Positions 52,161 to 61,953 of a DNA stretch of 64,000 bases are shown piece by piece (the stretch's first letter is position 1; each line of letters starts with the position of its first letter). The notes beneath the pieces were generated by a model, which ran no database searches, was not told where the DNA came from, and was given only the letters and a program-made list of their open reading frames with translations. The DNA is taken from the NCBI RefSeq assembly GCF_010731595.1, contig NZ_AP022582.1:3720001-3784000 (forward strand). The letters are read 5' to 3'. Position numbers and translations under genes: made by a program. The DNA is from Mycobacterium seoulense (GTDB taxonomy: Bacteria; Actinomycetota; Actinomycetes; Mycobacteriales; Mycobacteriaceae).

Positions 52161-52176
52161 TCGAACACATGTTCGA
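52161..52176 (+). promoter_or_regulatory. Perfect LexA (SOS) box
   Basis: TCGAAC-ACAT-GTTCGA is a perfect palindrome and an exact match to the mycobacterial SOS box TCGAAC(N4)GTTCGA. It overlaps the last base of a TATGAT -10 (52156-52161) and the ATG at 52169, so LexA would cover the transcription and translation start. Confidence 0.9.
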
Positions 52177-53755
52177 GATAGCGCCTGACCCCGCCTCCCT
52201 GGTGAAGGTGATCGAGTCGACGCACCGGCAGGAAGCAGAGCTGGTGGCCCGGAGAATGGCCGCGGTAGCGGCGCTGCTGCGGCATCGTACGGCCGCCGCC
52301 GGGGCGCCGGAGCGCCCGCGCGAATATGCGGCGATCGACGCGTTCGAGCAGACCGCCGCCGAGGTCGCCGCCGCGATGAACCTCTCGCCCGTCGCGGCCA
52401 GCTATGTGGTGTCGTACGCGGAGGCGCTGGACACCCGGTTGCCGAAGATCGGGGCCCTGCTCGCGGCGGGCCGGACGGACTGGCGCACAGCGCGCCTGAT
52501 CATCACCCGCACCGATCTGGTGACCGACGAGAACCTGATCGCCGATATCGACCAATCGCTCGCCGAACGCATCGGCAACTGGCACGGGTGGTCCAAGCAG
52601 CGCATCGTCAACGCCGTCGACGCCGCGGTCCGGGCCACCGATCCCGACGCCGCGCGCGAGCGCCACGTTGCCGCCCAGGACGACCGCCACGTCGCAATCA
52701 GCACCAGAGACGACGGGATGGCCGACATCTACGGGTCGGTCGCCGCCACGGCCGCAACCGCCTTTGACCGACGGCTCTCACAGCTTGCCAAGCAGGTGTG
52801 CCCGACGGACCCGCGGACGCTGGACCAGCGCCGGGCCGACGCACTCGCCGCGCTGGCCGAGGGCCGCGGGCTGGCCTGCGCCTGCGGAGAACCGGAGTGC
52901 CCCAACCGACCCGGTGGCCGCGGCCCGGATCGAGGGGCCGCGGCGCAGGTGGTCATCAACGTGGTGGCCAGCGAGCAGACCGTCTACGCCGGTGGCGGTG
53001 AGCCCGGCTACCTGGAGGGCTACGGCGTCATCGACGCCGAGCAGGTGCGCCGATTGGCGGCCGCGGCATCCGTACTCGTCGCAGATCCGGTGACGAGTAC
53101 GGTCGAGGCGTTGCGCTACCAACCATCCGCGGCCTTGGAACGGGCCGTCCGGTGCCGCGATCTCACCTGCCGCTTCCCCGGGTGCAGCCGGCCGGCCGTC
53201 GTCTGCGACCTCGACCACACCATTCCGTTCAACCACCAGAACCCGGCGGCCGGCGGGCGGACCGTCGCGGAAAACCTGAAATGTCTTTGCCGACAACATC
53301 ATCGGCTCAAAACTTTCGGTGGCTGGCGCGATGAGCAGCTGGCTGACGGCACCGTGATCTGGCGGTCGCCTGCGGGACGGACTTACCGCACGTCGCCCGC
53401 CGGTGCCGACCTGTTCCCCCAGACGGCCCGTCCGGCCTGCTCACCACCTGTGCTTGCGAGACGGACCCGATCGCAGCAACGCAGCGCGCGAATCACTCAG
53501 GCGCGCAACCACAACCGGGTACAACGGCCGATCAACGAAGCGCGGCGAGCGCTGGAGGAGGCCCGGCAACAGGAAATCGCAGCACGCAAGTTTCGTAACC
53601 ACATGCGCGACATGCTCTTTCTGTTCAAAGGCGCGCCGAGCACCAGCCCCTTCTGCACCTGGGTGAATGATCCCAAAGAACCGGAAGAACTACCGCCGGA
53701 CTGGATTCCCGATGAGCCGGCCCCACAGGCCCTGCCCGACGATCCGCCGTTCTGA
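52169..53755 (+). CDS. HNH endonuclease / DUF222 (13E12 repeat family) protein, SOS-controlled
   Basis: 528 residues from ATG 52169, which sits inside the LexA box and 7 nt after a TATGAT -10, so translation is probably leaderless. N-terminal two thirds are the helical DUF222 (ESTHRQEAELVARRMAAVAALL, then ADALAALAEGR). The C-terminal HNH nuclease has CRFPGCSRPAVVCDLDHTIPF and NLKCLCRQHHRLKTF, with zinc and catalytic residues intact. This is the 13E12 family, several members of which carry SOS boxes in M. tuberculosis. Its tail is charged and proline-rich. No inverted repeats or partner transposase were found beside it. Confidence 0.9.
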   Translation: MFEIAPDPASLVKVIESTHRQEAELVARRMAAVAALLRHRTAAAGAPERPREYAAIDAFEQTAAEVAAAMNLSPVAASYVVSYAEALDTRLPKIGALLAAGRTDWRTARLIITRTDLVTDENLIADIDQSLAERIGNWHGWSKQRIVNAVDAAVRATDPDAARERHVAAQDDRHVAISTRDDGMADIYGSVAATAATAFDRRLSQLAKQVCPTDPRTLDQRRADALAALAEGRGLACACGEPECPNRPGGRGPDRGAAAQVVINVVASEQTVYAGGGEPGYLEGYGVIDAEQVRRLAAAASVLVADPVTSTVEALRYQPSAALERAVRCRDLTCRFPGCSRPAVVCDLDHTIPFNHQNPAAGGRTVAENLKCLCRQHHRLKTFGGWRDEQLADGTVIWRSPAGRTYRTSPAGADLFPQTARPACSPPVLARRTRSQQRSARITQARNHNRVQRPINEARRALEEARQQEIAARKFRNHMRDMLFLFKGAPSTSPFCTWVNDPKEPEELPPDWIPDEPAPQALPDDPPF

Positions 53756-53780
53756 CGCGCGCCCGCGCGCGGCATACGAA

Positions 53781-55019
53781 TCAGCCTCCCGCCGGTGGCT
53801 GAGCGATGACGGTGGGCTTGAAACCGTATCGCGGCGCGACAAAGTGGGCTGCCGCACTGCGTCCGGTCCCGGCGCCGGGCATCATCGGCACTCCACCCAC
53901 CGCGTTCGTGGCGGGTTCGACAGCCGCTGCGGCAGTGCCGCCGTTGAGCGCCACGGTGACGGGTGCCGTCGGCGCCGCGCTCGCCCATGCCCCTGGCACC
54001 GATAACCCGCCGATCGATGCCGCCTTGCCGACGGCGCCGCCGATCGCGCCGATCGAGCCCACGCCCGCGCCCGGAATGGCGGCGGGCAGAACCGCCTCGG
54101 CCGCTTTGGCGGTGCCCTCGGCGGCGGACTTCGCGGCGGGCATCATGCCCTGGGCGATGCCTTGCATGTCTTTGAACGAGGTGGTGAATAGCCGTATCGG
54201 CGAGATCAATCGGATGAACGCGTCAAAGGGCGTGCTGGCGTCCAGGGTCTGCGACCCGGTCAGACCCTCCAACAGGTCACCCAATGGACCGCCCACCACT
54301 ATCCCGTCTCCCTCGGGGTTCAGCCCGATCATCCCGCCAAGGGAAAGCGCGGGATTCGCCGGCGGATCGCTCGTCAACCCGGCCAGCGACGACAGCGTCT
54401 GAGGCACCGCGTCGAGCACCTGTGCGTTGTCGCTTGCGCCGACGCCGGCCGCTTGGGCCACCGCAGCCGCCTGGCCGGCGACCCCGGCCGGGTTGGTAGC
54501 GGGTGCCGCCGGTTCGAAGGGTGGCAGCGTCGAGGCCGCGGCCGACGTACCGGCGTATCCGTACATCGCGGCGGCGTCTCGCGCCCACATCTCGCCGTAT
54601 TGCGACTCGGTCGCCGCGATTGCCGCGGTGTTCTGGCCAAGAACGTTCGTCGCCATCAACTGCGCCAACAACGCCCTATTCGCCGCGACCACCGCCGGGG
54701 GCACCGTTTCGGCGAACGCGGCCTCATAGCCCCCCGCTGCAGCCACGGCTTGAGCGCCGGCCTGTTCCGCCCGCCCGGCCGTACCGCGTAGCCACGCCAC
54801 TTGCGGTGCGGCCGCAGCCAGCATTGACGACGCAGCCGGCCCCTGCCACGGTCCGTCGGTAAGGCCCGTGATCACCGACCCATAGGAGGCCGCCGCGGAA
54901 TGCAGCTCGGCAGCCAGCCGGTCCCATGCCACCGCAGCGGCCAGGAGGGGCCCCGATCCCGGCCCCGAGTACATCAGGGCGGAGTTGATCTCAGGCGGCA
55001 ACTGCGCGAAATCCAGCAT
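53781..55019 (-). CDS. PPE-family protein (PPE-SVP type)
   Basis: A 412-residue PPE protein. [17 protein letters not shown] opens it, with WQG near residue 58 and the SVP signature [10 protein letters not shown] around residue 345. The middle is Ala/Gly/Pro-rich. It forms a PE-PPE pair with the gene 11 bp upstream. No counterpart at this position in M. tuberculosis is known to me, so it may be an added pair. Confidence 0.9.
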   Translation of the reverse strand: MLDFAQLPPEINSALMYSGPGSGPLLAAAVAWDRLAAELHSAAASYGSVITGLTDGPWQGPAASSMLAAAAPQVAWLRGTAGRAEQAGAQAVAAAGGYEAAFAETVPPAVVAANRALLAQLMATNVLGQNTAAIAATESQYGEMWARDAAAMYGYAGTSAAASTLPPFEPAAPATNPAGVAGQAAAVAQAAGVGASDNAQVLDAVPQTLSSLAGLTSDPPANPALSLGGMIGLNPEGDGIVVGGPLGDLLEGLTGSQTLDASTPFDAFIRLISPIRLFTTSFKDMQGIAQGMMPAAKSAAEGTAKAAEAVLPAAIPGAGVGSIGAIGGAVGKAASIGGLSVPGAWASAAPTAPVTVALNGGTAAAAVEPATNAVGGVPMMPGAGTGRSAAAHFVAPRYGFKPTVIAQPPAGG

Positions 55020-55030
55020 TGCCTTTCCGC

Positions 55031-55330
55031 CTAACCGACCGCGGCAGCGTTGGCCGCCTCCGTTGCGGCGTACGAACCGGCGCTGATGCCGAGCGTTGTC
55101 GCCAGCTGCTCACGAACACTCGCGGCCTCAGCACTGATCTCCTGGAAGAGCTGTGCGTGCCAGGAGAACTGGGCCGCAGTCAATATCGACACCAGATCGG
55201 CGGCGGCGGGCGCCACGCCGGTTGTCGGGACCACTACGGCCGAATTTCCCTCCCGCACGGCCGCGTTGATGCCGTGCAGCTCAGCGGCGGCCACATCCAT
55301 CATCTCCGGTCGGGCCATCATGAACGACAT
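55031..55330 (-). CDS. PE-family protein
   Basis: A 99-residue protein consisting only of the PE domain: [20 protein letters not shown] with PE at 8-9, then helix-turn-helix hairpin [28 protein letters not shown]. No tail. ATG 55330 has GAGG upstream. It pairs with the PPE downstream for type VII export. Confidence 0.88.
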   Translation of the reverse strand: MSFMMARPEMMDVAAAELHGINAAVREGNSAVVVPTTGVAPAAADLVSILTAAQFSWHAQLFQEISAEAASVREQLATTLGISAGSYAATEAANAAAVG

Positions 55331-55730
55331 TTCCCCTCCTCAAAAGTCCATCATTGCAACAGCTTTCAGCGCCTGTGATTGGCGCCGAGTCAGACGTCTC
55401 GACACGCTAGGGCAGCGATGTCCACGGATGACAGCCCCGGAGACGCCAATTCATCGCCGAGTCGATAACTGTTCACTTAGCTGGCTGATTACCCCGCAAA
55501 CATATGCTTTTGACATGAAATTGATTGTGAACCAATATGTTTGGAGTCATATATGTACTTATATGTGGCGCCGTAAAGGCCCAGACATGGTTTGCCACGG
55601 CTAAGTCAGAGCGGCGGTTGAGACCAAATGTGTTTCGGCACAGCATTATTCGAGTCGCCGGTGCTCCGCAGGGGAGCTGCCGCGACCGGCCCGTAGCATC
55701 GGCGGGTCCCGGGCGGCTAGGGTGCCAGTC
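55331..55730. promoter_or_regulatory. AT-rich 400-bp intergenic region with inverted repeat
   Basis: No gene is supported between the PE gene (minus) and lpqG (plus). An unusually AT-rich island at about 55480-55570 includes the perfect 9-bp inverted repeat CAAACATAT (55497-55505) / ATATGTTTG (55535-55543) and further CATATATG/ACTTATATG words. It contrasts with the GC-rich neighbours and resembles Lsr2- or EspR-type target DNA. The lpqG -10 TAGGGT is at 55718-55723. Confidence 0.6.
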
Positions 55731-56477
55731 ATGCCGGCCGCAACGAACGCCCCGAGATTTTCCCGCAAGTTGATCGCCTTGGCCGCCGCCGGGCTGGCAG
55801 CGGCCACGCTGTCGGCATGCGATTCCCCGCCGTCGGCGCCCGCCCCCGGGGTCAACCCCCGTCAGGTCACCGTCTTCGGGTCCGGGCAAGTCCAGGGCGT
55901 CCCGGACACGTTGACCGCCGACGTCGGCATCGAATTCACGGCGCCCGACGTGACCGCCGCGATGAACCAGACCAACGACCGTCAGCAAGCGGTCATCAAC
56001 GCGCTGGCCGGCGCCGGCGTCGACCGCAAGGACATCAGCACCACCGAGGTCACGCTGCAGCCGCAGTTCAGCAACCCCGAGCCCAACGGCACCGCGACCA
56101 TCACCGGTTACCGCGCCACCAACGCCATCGCGGTCAAGATCCACCCGCCCGACGCCGCGTCGCGGATGCTGGCCCTCATCGTGGGCACCGGCGGCGATGC
56201 CACCCGGATCAAGTCGGTCAGCTACTCCATCGCCGATGACGCGCAGCTGGTGAAGGATGCGCGCGCGCGAGCGTTCAACGACGCCAAGAACCGCGCCGAA
56301 CAGTATGCCCAGCTGTCCGGGCTCCGGTTGGGCAGGGTGCTGTCCATTTCGGAGGCCACCGAGCCGACGGCGGGCGGGCCGCCGGCGCCACCGAGGGCCA
56401 TGCCGAGCGCGGTCCCGCTGGAACCGGGCCAGCAGACAGTGAGCTTTTCGGTGACCGCCGTGTGGGAGCTGGACTAG
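55731..56477 (+). CDS. lpqG: SIMPL-domain lipoprotein LpqG
   Basis: Exported lipoprotein of 248 residues from ATG 55731; TAGGGT 7 nt upstream suggests a leaderless message and favours this ATG over GTG 55722. Signal peptide with LSAC lipobox. The mature part is a SIMPL (DUF541) domain, with VTVFGSGQVQGVPDTLTADVG at the start, VKIHPPDAASRMLALIVG and KDARARAFNDAKNRAEQYAQLSGL. Function unclear. Equivalent to Rv3623. Confidence 0.88.
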   Translation: MPAATNAPRFSRKLIALAAAGLAAATLSACDSPPSAPAPGVNPRQVTVFGSGQVQGVPDTLTADVGIEFTAPDVTAAMNQTNDRQQAVINALAGAGVDRKDISTTEVTLQPQFSNPEPNGTATITGYRATNAIAVKIHPPDAASRMLALIVGTGGDATRIKSVSYSIADDAQLVKDARARAFNDAKNRAEQYAQLSGLRLGRVLSISEATEPTAGGPPAPPRAMPSAVPLEPGQQTVSFSVTAVWELD

Positions 56478-56478
56478 T

Positions 56479-56556
56479 GGCGATCGCCTAGCCGGGCGCG
56501 GCGGGTCGCCACCAACGAACTCGAGGCGATCGCAAGCGCGGCGTAGCCGGGCGCGG
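56479..56556. repeat. Small repeated module between lpqG and hpt
   Basis: GGCGATCGC is followed by TAGCCGGGCGCGG twice (56479-56487 with 56489-56501, and 56525-56533 with 56544-56556). It fills the gap between the convergent lpqG and hpt stops and may act as a shared transcription end or be a dispersed mycobacterial intergenic repeat. Confidence 0.55.
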
Positions 56557-56558
56557 AC

Positions 56559-57170
56559 CTACTGCTGGTAGACCCTGGGGTCCAGGGTGCCGATGTACGA
56601 CAGGTCGCGGTAGCGCTCGTCGTAGTCCAGGCCGTAGCCCACGACGAAGTCGTTCGGGATGTCGAAGCCCACGTAGGCGATGTCGACGTTGGCGCCCTTC
56701 GCGTCCGGCTTGCGCAGCAGCGTGCACACCCGCAGCGAGCGCGGATGGCGGCTGGTGAGGTTGCGCAGCAGCCACGACAGCGTCAGCCCCGAGTCCACGA
56801 CGTCCTCGACGATCAGCACGTCGCGGCCCTGGATGTCGCGGTCCAAGTCCTTCAGAATCCGCACCACGCCCGACGACGAGGTCGAGGATCCATAGGAGCT
56901 CACGGCCATGAACTCGAACTGGGTGGGCACCGGGATCGCCCGCGCCAGGTCGGTGACAAAGATCACAGCGCCCTTGAGCACGGTGATCAGCAGCAGATCC
57001 TGACCGGTCTCGGTCACGACGTCGCGGTATTGCCCACCGATCTCCTCGCCGAGTTCGGCGATTCGCGCCTGGATCTGCTCGGCGGTCAGCAGAACCGACT
57101 TGATGTCCCCCGGGTACAGCTCCACGGGCTGCGGGGGGGTGATCGCCGAGGAGATCTGGGCCACGCCCAC
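56559..57170 (-). CDS. hpt: Hypoxanthine phosphoribosyltransferase
   Basis: Purine salvage enzyme, 203 residues from GTG 57170; an in-frame GTG at 57164 is an alternative. The PRPP motif is [13 protein letters not shown]. Other parts are [17 protein letters not shown] and [27 protein letters not shown] stands just before the start, a string also seen before cysS and lysS. Equivalent to Rv3624c. Confidence 0.94.
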   Translation of the reverse strand: MGVAQISSAITPPQPVELYPGDIKSVLLTAEQIQARIAELGEEIGGQYRDVVTETGQDLLLITVLKGAVIFVTDLARAIPVPTQFEFMAVSSYGSSTSSSGVVRILKDLDRDIQGRDVLIVEDVVDSGLTLSWLLRNLTSRHPRSLRVCTLLRKPDAKGANVDIAYVGFDIPNDFVVGYGLDYDERYRDLSYIGTLDPRVYQQ

Positions 57171-57220
57171 AGCGTGCCACGCCAACGGCCGAAAAACCAA
57201 CGGCGACCCCGGTATTGCGC

Positions 57221-58195
57221 CTATCGGTCGGGCTTTTCAACCGGTTCACGCCACAGGGAGAGCACGCCGTCGCGCCGCCCAGCGATCAGCCGCTCGTCGC
57301 GCAGGGCCGAACCGACCGCCACCCCGCCCTGCCCGCGCCAGGCCGTGACAAGCGCGTCGACGCCGCGAATCTGCTTGTCGGTCAGGCCGGTTGCGCCACC
57401 CGCCAGGAGCCAGCCGCGGATCACCCGGCGCCGCACCGGGGCGGGCATCCCGGCCAGGGCCTGCGTCTGCAGCCCCGCACCCGCCTTCGCCTCGGGCAGC
57501 GCCTGGGCGGCGAGCGCGTCGATGAGCTCGGTGTCCTCGCGCAGCGCCGTCGCCGTGCGGGCCAGCGCCTCGGCCACGCCGCCGCCCAGCACGTCCTCCA
57601 GCAGCGGCAGCACGTCGAGGCGCAGCCGGGTCCGGGTGAAGCGGCGGTCGGTGTTGTGTGGATCCTGCCAGGCGGTCAGGCCCAGCTCGCCGCACGCGGC
57701 ATGGGTCACGGCGCGCCGCACCCCCAACAACGGCCGGCCCCACGGCGAGTCGTACGGCCGCATCCCGGCGATCGACCGCACGCCCGACCCGCGGCCCAGC
57801 CCGAGCAGCACCGTCTCCGCCTGGTCGTCGAGCGTGTGGCCCAGCAGCACCGGGCCGGCGTGGTATGCGCTCAAGGCGGCGTAGCGGGCGGCGCGGGCGG
57901 CGGCCTCGGGTCCGCCCTGGTTGCCCACGTGCACTCGAACCACTTGCGCCGCAACACATCCCAAGCTGACGGCTTGCGCCCGCGCGCCTTCCGCGACGGC
58001 GGCGGAGTCGGGTTGCAGGCCGTGGTCGACGATCACCGCGGTGGTGGGCCGCAGCTGGGCAGCCACCGCGGTCAGCGCCAGGGAATCCGGGCCGCCCGAC
58101 AGTGCCACGCACCACTGCTCGGCCGTGGCGACATGCGCCTTGATGAATTCCTCGACAGCCGCGCGCAGCTGCCCTACAGCACCCTGTCGATCCAT
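57221..58195 (-). CDS. tilS: tRNA(Ile)-lysidine synthase
   Basis: N-type ATP pyrophosphatase of 324 residues that converts the AUA-reading wobble C34 to lysidine. PP-loop SGGPDS at 33-38, [21 protein letters not shown] motif and the C-terminal part starting near [19 protein letters not shown] 58195 overlaps the metallopeptidase gene by 22 nt. It precedes hpt as in Rv3625c-Rv3624c. Confidence 0.94.
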   Translation of the reverse strand: MDRQGAVGQLRAAVEEFIKAHVATAEQWCVALSGGPDSLALTAVAAQLRPTTAVIVDHGLQPDSAAVAEGARAQAVSLGCVAAQVVRVHVGNQGGPEAAARAARYAALSAYHAGPVLLGHTLDDQAETVLLGLGRGSGVRSIAGMRPYDSPWGRPLLGVRRAVTHAACGELGLTAWQDPHNTDRRFTRTRLRLDVLPLLEDVLGGGVAEALARTATALREDTELIDALAAQALPEAKAGAGLQTQALAGMPAPVRRRVIRGWLLAGGATGLTDKQIRGVDALVTAWRGQGGVAVGSALRDERLIAGRRDGVLSLWREPVEKPDR

Positions 58196-59220
58196 CGCTG
58201 GGGTTCCTCGATCTCGGCGGGAACGGGCAACGTCTCGGGCCCGGTCCAGATGGCGTTGAACCGCTCCATGCCGACCCGCCCCACCACGTGGTCGACGAAC
58301 GCCTTGCCCCGCGTGTACTGGCTGAGCTTGGCGTCAAGGCCCAGCAGGGCGCGCACCAGCCGCTGCAGGGGCGGTTGCTTGCGGTTGCGGCGCTCGTCGA
58401 ATCGGCGGCGGATGGTGGTCACCGACGGCACCACCATGGGCCCGACCGCATCCATCACGTGGTCGGCGTGGCCCTCCAGCAGCGTGCCGAGCACCAGCAG
58501 CCGATCGAGCGCCTGCCGCTGGGGCTCTGACTGCACCGCGCGCACCAGGCCGACGATTCCCGACGAGCCGCCATCGGCCGCCCAGTTGCCGCGGTTGCGG
58601 ACGTAATCGGCGAGCCGGCTCGCCACCTGCGCCACGTCCTCTCCTGCGTCCCGCGTCAACACGGACAGGGCCTGGGACATGTGCTCGGACAGCCACGGGT
58701 TGGCGGTGAACTGCACCCGATGGGTCACCTCGTGCAGGCAGACCCACAACCGGAAGTCCGAGGGCGCGACGCGCAGTTGCCGCTCGACGGCGATGACGTT
58801 CGGATACACCAGCAGCAGACAGCCCTCTTTGGCGGCCGCGAACGGGTCGTACTGACCGAGGATTCCCGACGAAACGAACGCCAGCACCGCCCCGGTCTGC
58901 GCCCCGGTGACGCGGCCGGTGAAGAAGCCCCGCGGCTTCTCGGCCCCGTTCATCATCACCCGCATCGACTCCGCCGCCGCGGCGATCCACTCCGGGCGGT
59001 CGACGATCCGGGCGGCGGGAACGACGCCGTCGGTCACCAGCCCGGTGACCTCACGAACGGGCGGTTCGGCCTTGGCGGCCGACCTGGTGAGCTCGTCGAT
59101 CACCTGGCGCCGGGTGTACTCGCTCGACGGCGGCCCCGGCCGGGCCAACCGCCGGCCGACGGTGGCGGCGAAGCCCCAGTCGACGGCGGTACCGAGTGTC
59201 AGCTCCGAGGACGCGCTCAT
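58174..59220 (-). CDS. Zinc-dependent metallopeptidase (DUF2342)
   Basis: A 348-residue cytoplasmic gluzincin-like protein. HEVTH at 163-167 with EGHADHVMDAVG about 60 residues later as the third ligand. ATG 59220 overlaps the DacB-type stop by 4 nt. The family is restricted mainly to actinobacteria and has no known substrate. Equivalent to Rv3626c. Confidence 0.85.
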   Translation of the reverse strand: MSASSELTLGTAVDWGFAATVGRRLARPGPPSSEYTRRQVIDELTRSAAKAEPPVREVTGLVTDGVVPAARIVDRPEWIAAAAESMRVMMNGAEKPRGFFTGRVTGAQTGAVLAFVSSGILGQYDPFAAAKEGCLLLVYPNVIAVERQLRVAPSDFRLWVCLHEVTHRVQFTANPWLSEHMSQALSVLTRDAGEDVAQVASRLADYVRNRGNWAADGGSSGIVGLVRAVQSEPQRQALDRLLVLGTLLEGHADHVMDAVGPMVVPSVTTIRRRFDERRNRKQPPLQRLVRALLGLDAKLSQYTRGKAFVDHVVGRVGMERFNAIWTGPETLPVPAEIEEPQRWIDRVL

Positions 59221-60602
59221 GAGCACCCGCACGACCACAGCTTGGTGGCCAGGGCGTCCATCACGTTGCGGCCGTTGGGTCCGGCGGCGTTGGAGATGAA
59301 GGCGAACGTGAGCACCCGTCCGCTGCGGTCGGTGAGCACCCCGGCCAGGGCGTTGACGGCGGTCAGCGAGCCGGTCTTCGCGCGCAGCCAGCCGGCCGGC
59401 CCTTGATTGGACGCCGCGTCGGTGAACCGGTCGCCCAGCGTCCCGCTGCCGGCGGCGATCGGCAGCAGGTCCAGCAGCGCGCGCAACGCCGGCTGGTCGG
59501 GTCCCGCGGCGGCCTGCAGCACGCCGTCGAGCGTCTTGGCGGTCAACCGGTCATCGACCGACAGCCCACTGGAGTCCATCAGCGCGACGCCGCCGGTGTC
59601 GACGTGCGCGGTGCTCAACCGGTTGGTCACCGCGTCGGCCGCGCCGGCGAAGCTGCGCGGCCGGTTGATCGCGGCCGCCACCTCGCGGGCGATGCATTCG
59701 GCCATCACGTTGTCGGAGTGGTCCATCATCTCGGACAGCCGCTGGACCAAGGGCGCGGACTGCACGACGGCCAGCTGCCGCGCCCCCGACGGAGCCGTCG
59801 CGATCGTCACCGCCGCTGGGTCCAGGCCCAGCGCCTTGGCCAATTCCCGCCCGGCGTCGAGCGCCGGCGTCCGGGACCGCCGGGAATTGACGGTGCTCGG
59901 CTGGATGCGCCCGGCGTCGATCATCACCGACTCGATCGGCGCGATGTCGCCGTTGTCGACGTCGGCGACGTCCCAGCCCTGCGCCATCGTCGGCCCGCTG
60001 AACGCCGAGGTGTCCACCTGCACCGCGGTCGGCGTCACGCCGCTGCGGCGGATCTGCTCGACGAGGTCGCTGAGCCGGGCCGACCCGCGGTACCAGGTGT
60101 CCACGCCGGGCGGCGCCGCCGACAGCGCGGGGTCGCCCGCACCGACCAGCACGACGGGCCCCTGCGCGTCCTGGCTGCCGGCCACCACCCGCGTGCTGAT
60201 CCGGGCCTGCCGGTCCAGGGTCAGCAGGGCCGCGGCCGCCGTCAGCACCTTGTTGGTCGACGCCGGAACGAGCGGCATGTCGTCCGCGACCTGCCAGAGC
60301 TCTTTGCCGGTGATGGCATCGGTGACCCGACCACCGAGCCTGCCCAGGTTCGGATCGGCCGCGATGGCCGCCAGCGCCGCTGTCACCCCGGCGGGGCTGG
60401 GCGTCTCGGCCGTGTCGCTGACCGGGACCATTCCCGGCTTGACCGTCGGCGCGTGCGGAGGCGGTATGGGCGCGTGCGAATTGATGCCGCCATGCCCCGC
60501 GGAGGTGAAAAACGTCGCCGCCGCCACCACGGCGGCGACAAACGCCAGCACAGCCAACCCGACGAACACATGGGTGGATTTTTGCCAGCGAGTGAAACCC
60601 AT
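59217..60602 (-). CDS. D-alanyl-D-alanine carboxypeptidase/endopeptidase (DacB, PBP4-type)
   Basis: A 461-residue penicillin-binding protein. One N-terminal membrane helix ([20 protein letters not shown]) anchors it. Catalytic SxxK at Ser115-Lys118 (ASTNK), SDN at 296-298 and KTG at 409-411. A large domain is inserted between SxxK and SDN as in PBP4. It trims peptidoglycan stem peptides. ATG 60602 has AGGAG upstream. Equivalent to Rv3627c. Confidence 0.92.
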   Translation of the reverse strand: MGFTRWQKSTHVFVGLAVLAFVAAVVAAATFFTSAGHGGINSHAPIPPPHAPTVKPGMVPVSDTAETPSPAGVTAALAAIAADPNLGRLGGRVTDAITGKELWQVADDMPLVPASTNKVLTAAAALLTLDRQARISTRVVAGSQDAQGPVVLVGAGDPALSAAPPGVDTWYRGSARLSDLVEQIRRSGVTPTAVQVDTSAFSGPTMAQGWDVADVDNGDIAPIESVMIDAGRIQPSTVNSRRSRTPALDAGRELAKALGLDPAAVTIATAPSGARQLAVVQSAPLVQRLSEMMDHSDNVMAECIAREVAAAINRPRSFAGAADAVTNRLSTAHVDTGGVALMDSSGLSVDDRLTAKTLDGVLQAAAGPDQPALRALLDLLPIAAGSGTLGDRFTDAASNQGPAGWLRAKTGSLTAVNALAGVLTDRSGRVLTFAFISNAAGPNGRNVMDALATKLWSCGCS

Positions 60603-60715
60603 CGCTCTCCTGACTCTCTTCAACCCATTCTGCCGAATCCGGCGCACAGGCCTCGACTAGGGTGATGCCCGACGCAACGGACCACCGCGAAACGCCCAGA
60701 TCTAAGGAGCGCAGA

Positions 60716-61204
60716 GTGCAATTCGACGTGACCATCGAGATTCCGAAGGGCCAGCGCAACAAGTACGAGGTCGATCACGAGACGGGCCGCGTCCGTCTGG
60801 ACCGCTACCTGTACACCACGATGGCCTATCCCGCCGACTACGGCTTCATCGAGGACACCCTCGGTGATGACGGCGACCCGCTGGACGCGATGGTGCTGCT
60901 GCCGGAGTCGGTTTTTCCCGGCGTCATCGTCGAGGCGCGCCCGGTGGGCATGTTCCGGATGGTCGACGAGGCCGGCGGCGACGACAAGGTGCTGTGCGTG
61001 CCGGCCGGCGACCACCGCTGGGACCACATCCAGGACATCGGCGATGTGCCGGAGCACGAACTGGATGTGATCAAGCACTTCTTCTCGCAGTACAAGGCGC
61101 TGGAGCCGGGCAAGTTCGTCAAGGCGGCCGACTGGGCCGACCGTGCCGCAGCCGAAGCGGAGGTGCAACGCTCGGTGGAACGCTTCAAGGCGGGCGGGCA
61201 CTGA
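60716..61204 (+). CDS. ppa: Inorganic pyrophosphatase
   Basis: Family I soluble pyrophosphatase of 162 residues. GTG 60716 has AAGGAG 6 nt upstream. Metal and substrate residues are in [41 protein letters not shown] and the late [14 protein letters not shown]. It drives biosynthetic reactions by hydrolysing PPi. Equivalent to Rv3628. Confidence 0.96.
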   Translation: MQFDVTIEIPKGQRNKYEVDHETGRVRLDRYLYTTMAYPADYGFIEDTLGDDGDPLDAMVLLPESVFPGVIVEARPVGMFRMVDEAGGDDKVLCVPAGDHRWDHIQDIGDVPEHELDVIKHFFSQYKALEPGKFVKAADWADRAAAEAEVQRSVERFKAGGH

Positions 61205-61260
61205 CCGCATTGACGCTCGCGGCGTAACCGCGCGCCGATTTCCGGTGGCATCCTGGCGAG

Positions 61261-61953
61261 GTGACCCCTGTGTGGCATTTCGCCGCCAACTTCTGGTGGC
61301 TGGTTTTTCCGCTGGGCGGTGCGATCGGCGGAGGGCTTCGGGCCATTGCCGCCGCGAACGAGCGGCGGGCTGAGCGCCGGCTGGAACGGTACCGGCTGAA
61401 GCAGCAAGCCAAGATCGCGGTGGCCGAGGCCTCGGGCCGGGCGCGGACCAACGAGGAAAACGATCGGCGCGAGATCGCCAAACTCGTTGCGGCACACGAC
61501 CGTACCGACGCCCGGTGGTTCGACTATGAGGTCGATGTCGCGCGGCTGCTGGACTTTCCGATGATGACCGACATGCGGGCTCCGCTGACCATCGCGTTCC
61601 ATCGGGCGAAGCGACACGCGGACCTGCTGCGGCCGGAACCGCCCGAGGGGCTGGTCGGCAACCGCGACGCGCTCGTGGAATACCGCGACGCCGTCCACGA
61701 GTACATCAGTGCCTTCGAGATCGCCGAGGCCGAGGCGATTCGCCGCCGTCGCAGCGACTTCTCGGCGGACGAGCAACAACGGATGGCGCGGGCCCTGAGC
61801 TTGCTGCATTTGGCCCAGGACGACGCGGCCACCCGCGAGGAACGACAGAATGCCTACGCGCGTGCCGGCAAGGAACTGGACGGCCTGATCGTGCTGCCGG
61901 CCCCCGCGCGGGCCGGCATCGAACGGCGCATCGCCGGCCAGATCGAGGCCTAA
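61261..61953 (+). CDS. Conserved membrane-anchored protein of unknown function
   Basis: 230 residues from GTG 61261. One N-terminal hydrophobic segment (WHFAANFWWLVFPLGGAIGGGL) then a long charged helical region (ERRAERRLERYRLKQQAKIAVAEAS) that may be a coiled coil, and a C-terminal helical part. No family recognised. It overlaps the stop of the convergent DUF475 gene by 4 nt. Confidence 0.65.
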   Translation: MTPVWHFAANFWWLVFPLGGAIGGGLRAIAAANERRAERRLERYRLKQQAKIAVAEASGRARTNEENDRREIAKLVAAHDRTDARWFDYEVDVARLLDFPMMTDMRAPLTIAFHRAKRHADLLRPEPPEGLVGNRDALVEYRDAVHEYISAFEIAEAEAIRRRRSDFSADEQQRMARALSLLHLAQDDAATREERQNAYARAGKELDGLIVLPAPARAGIERRIAGQIEA

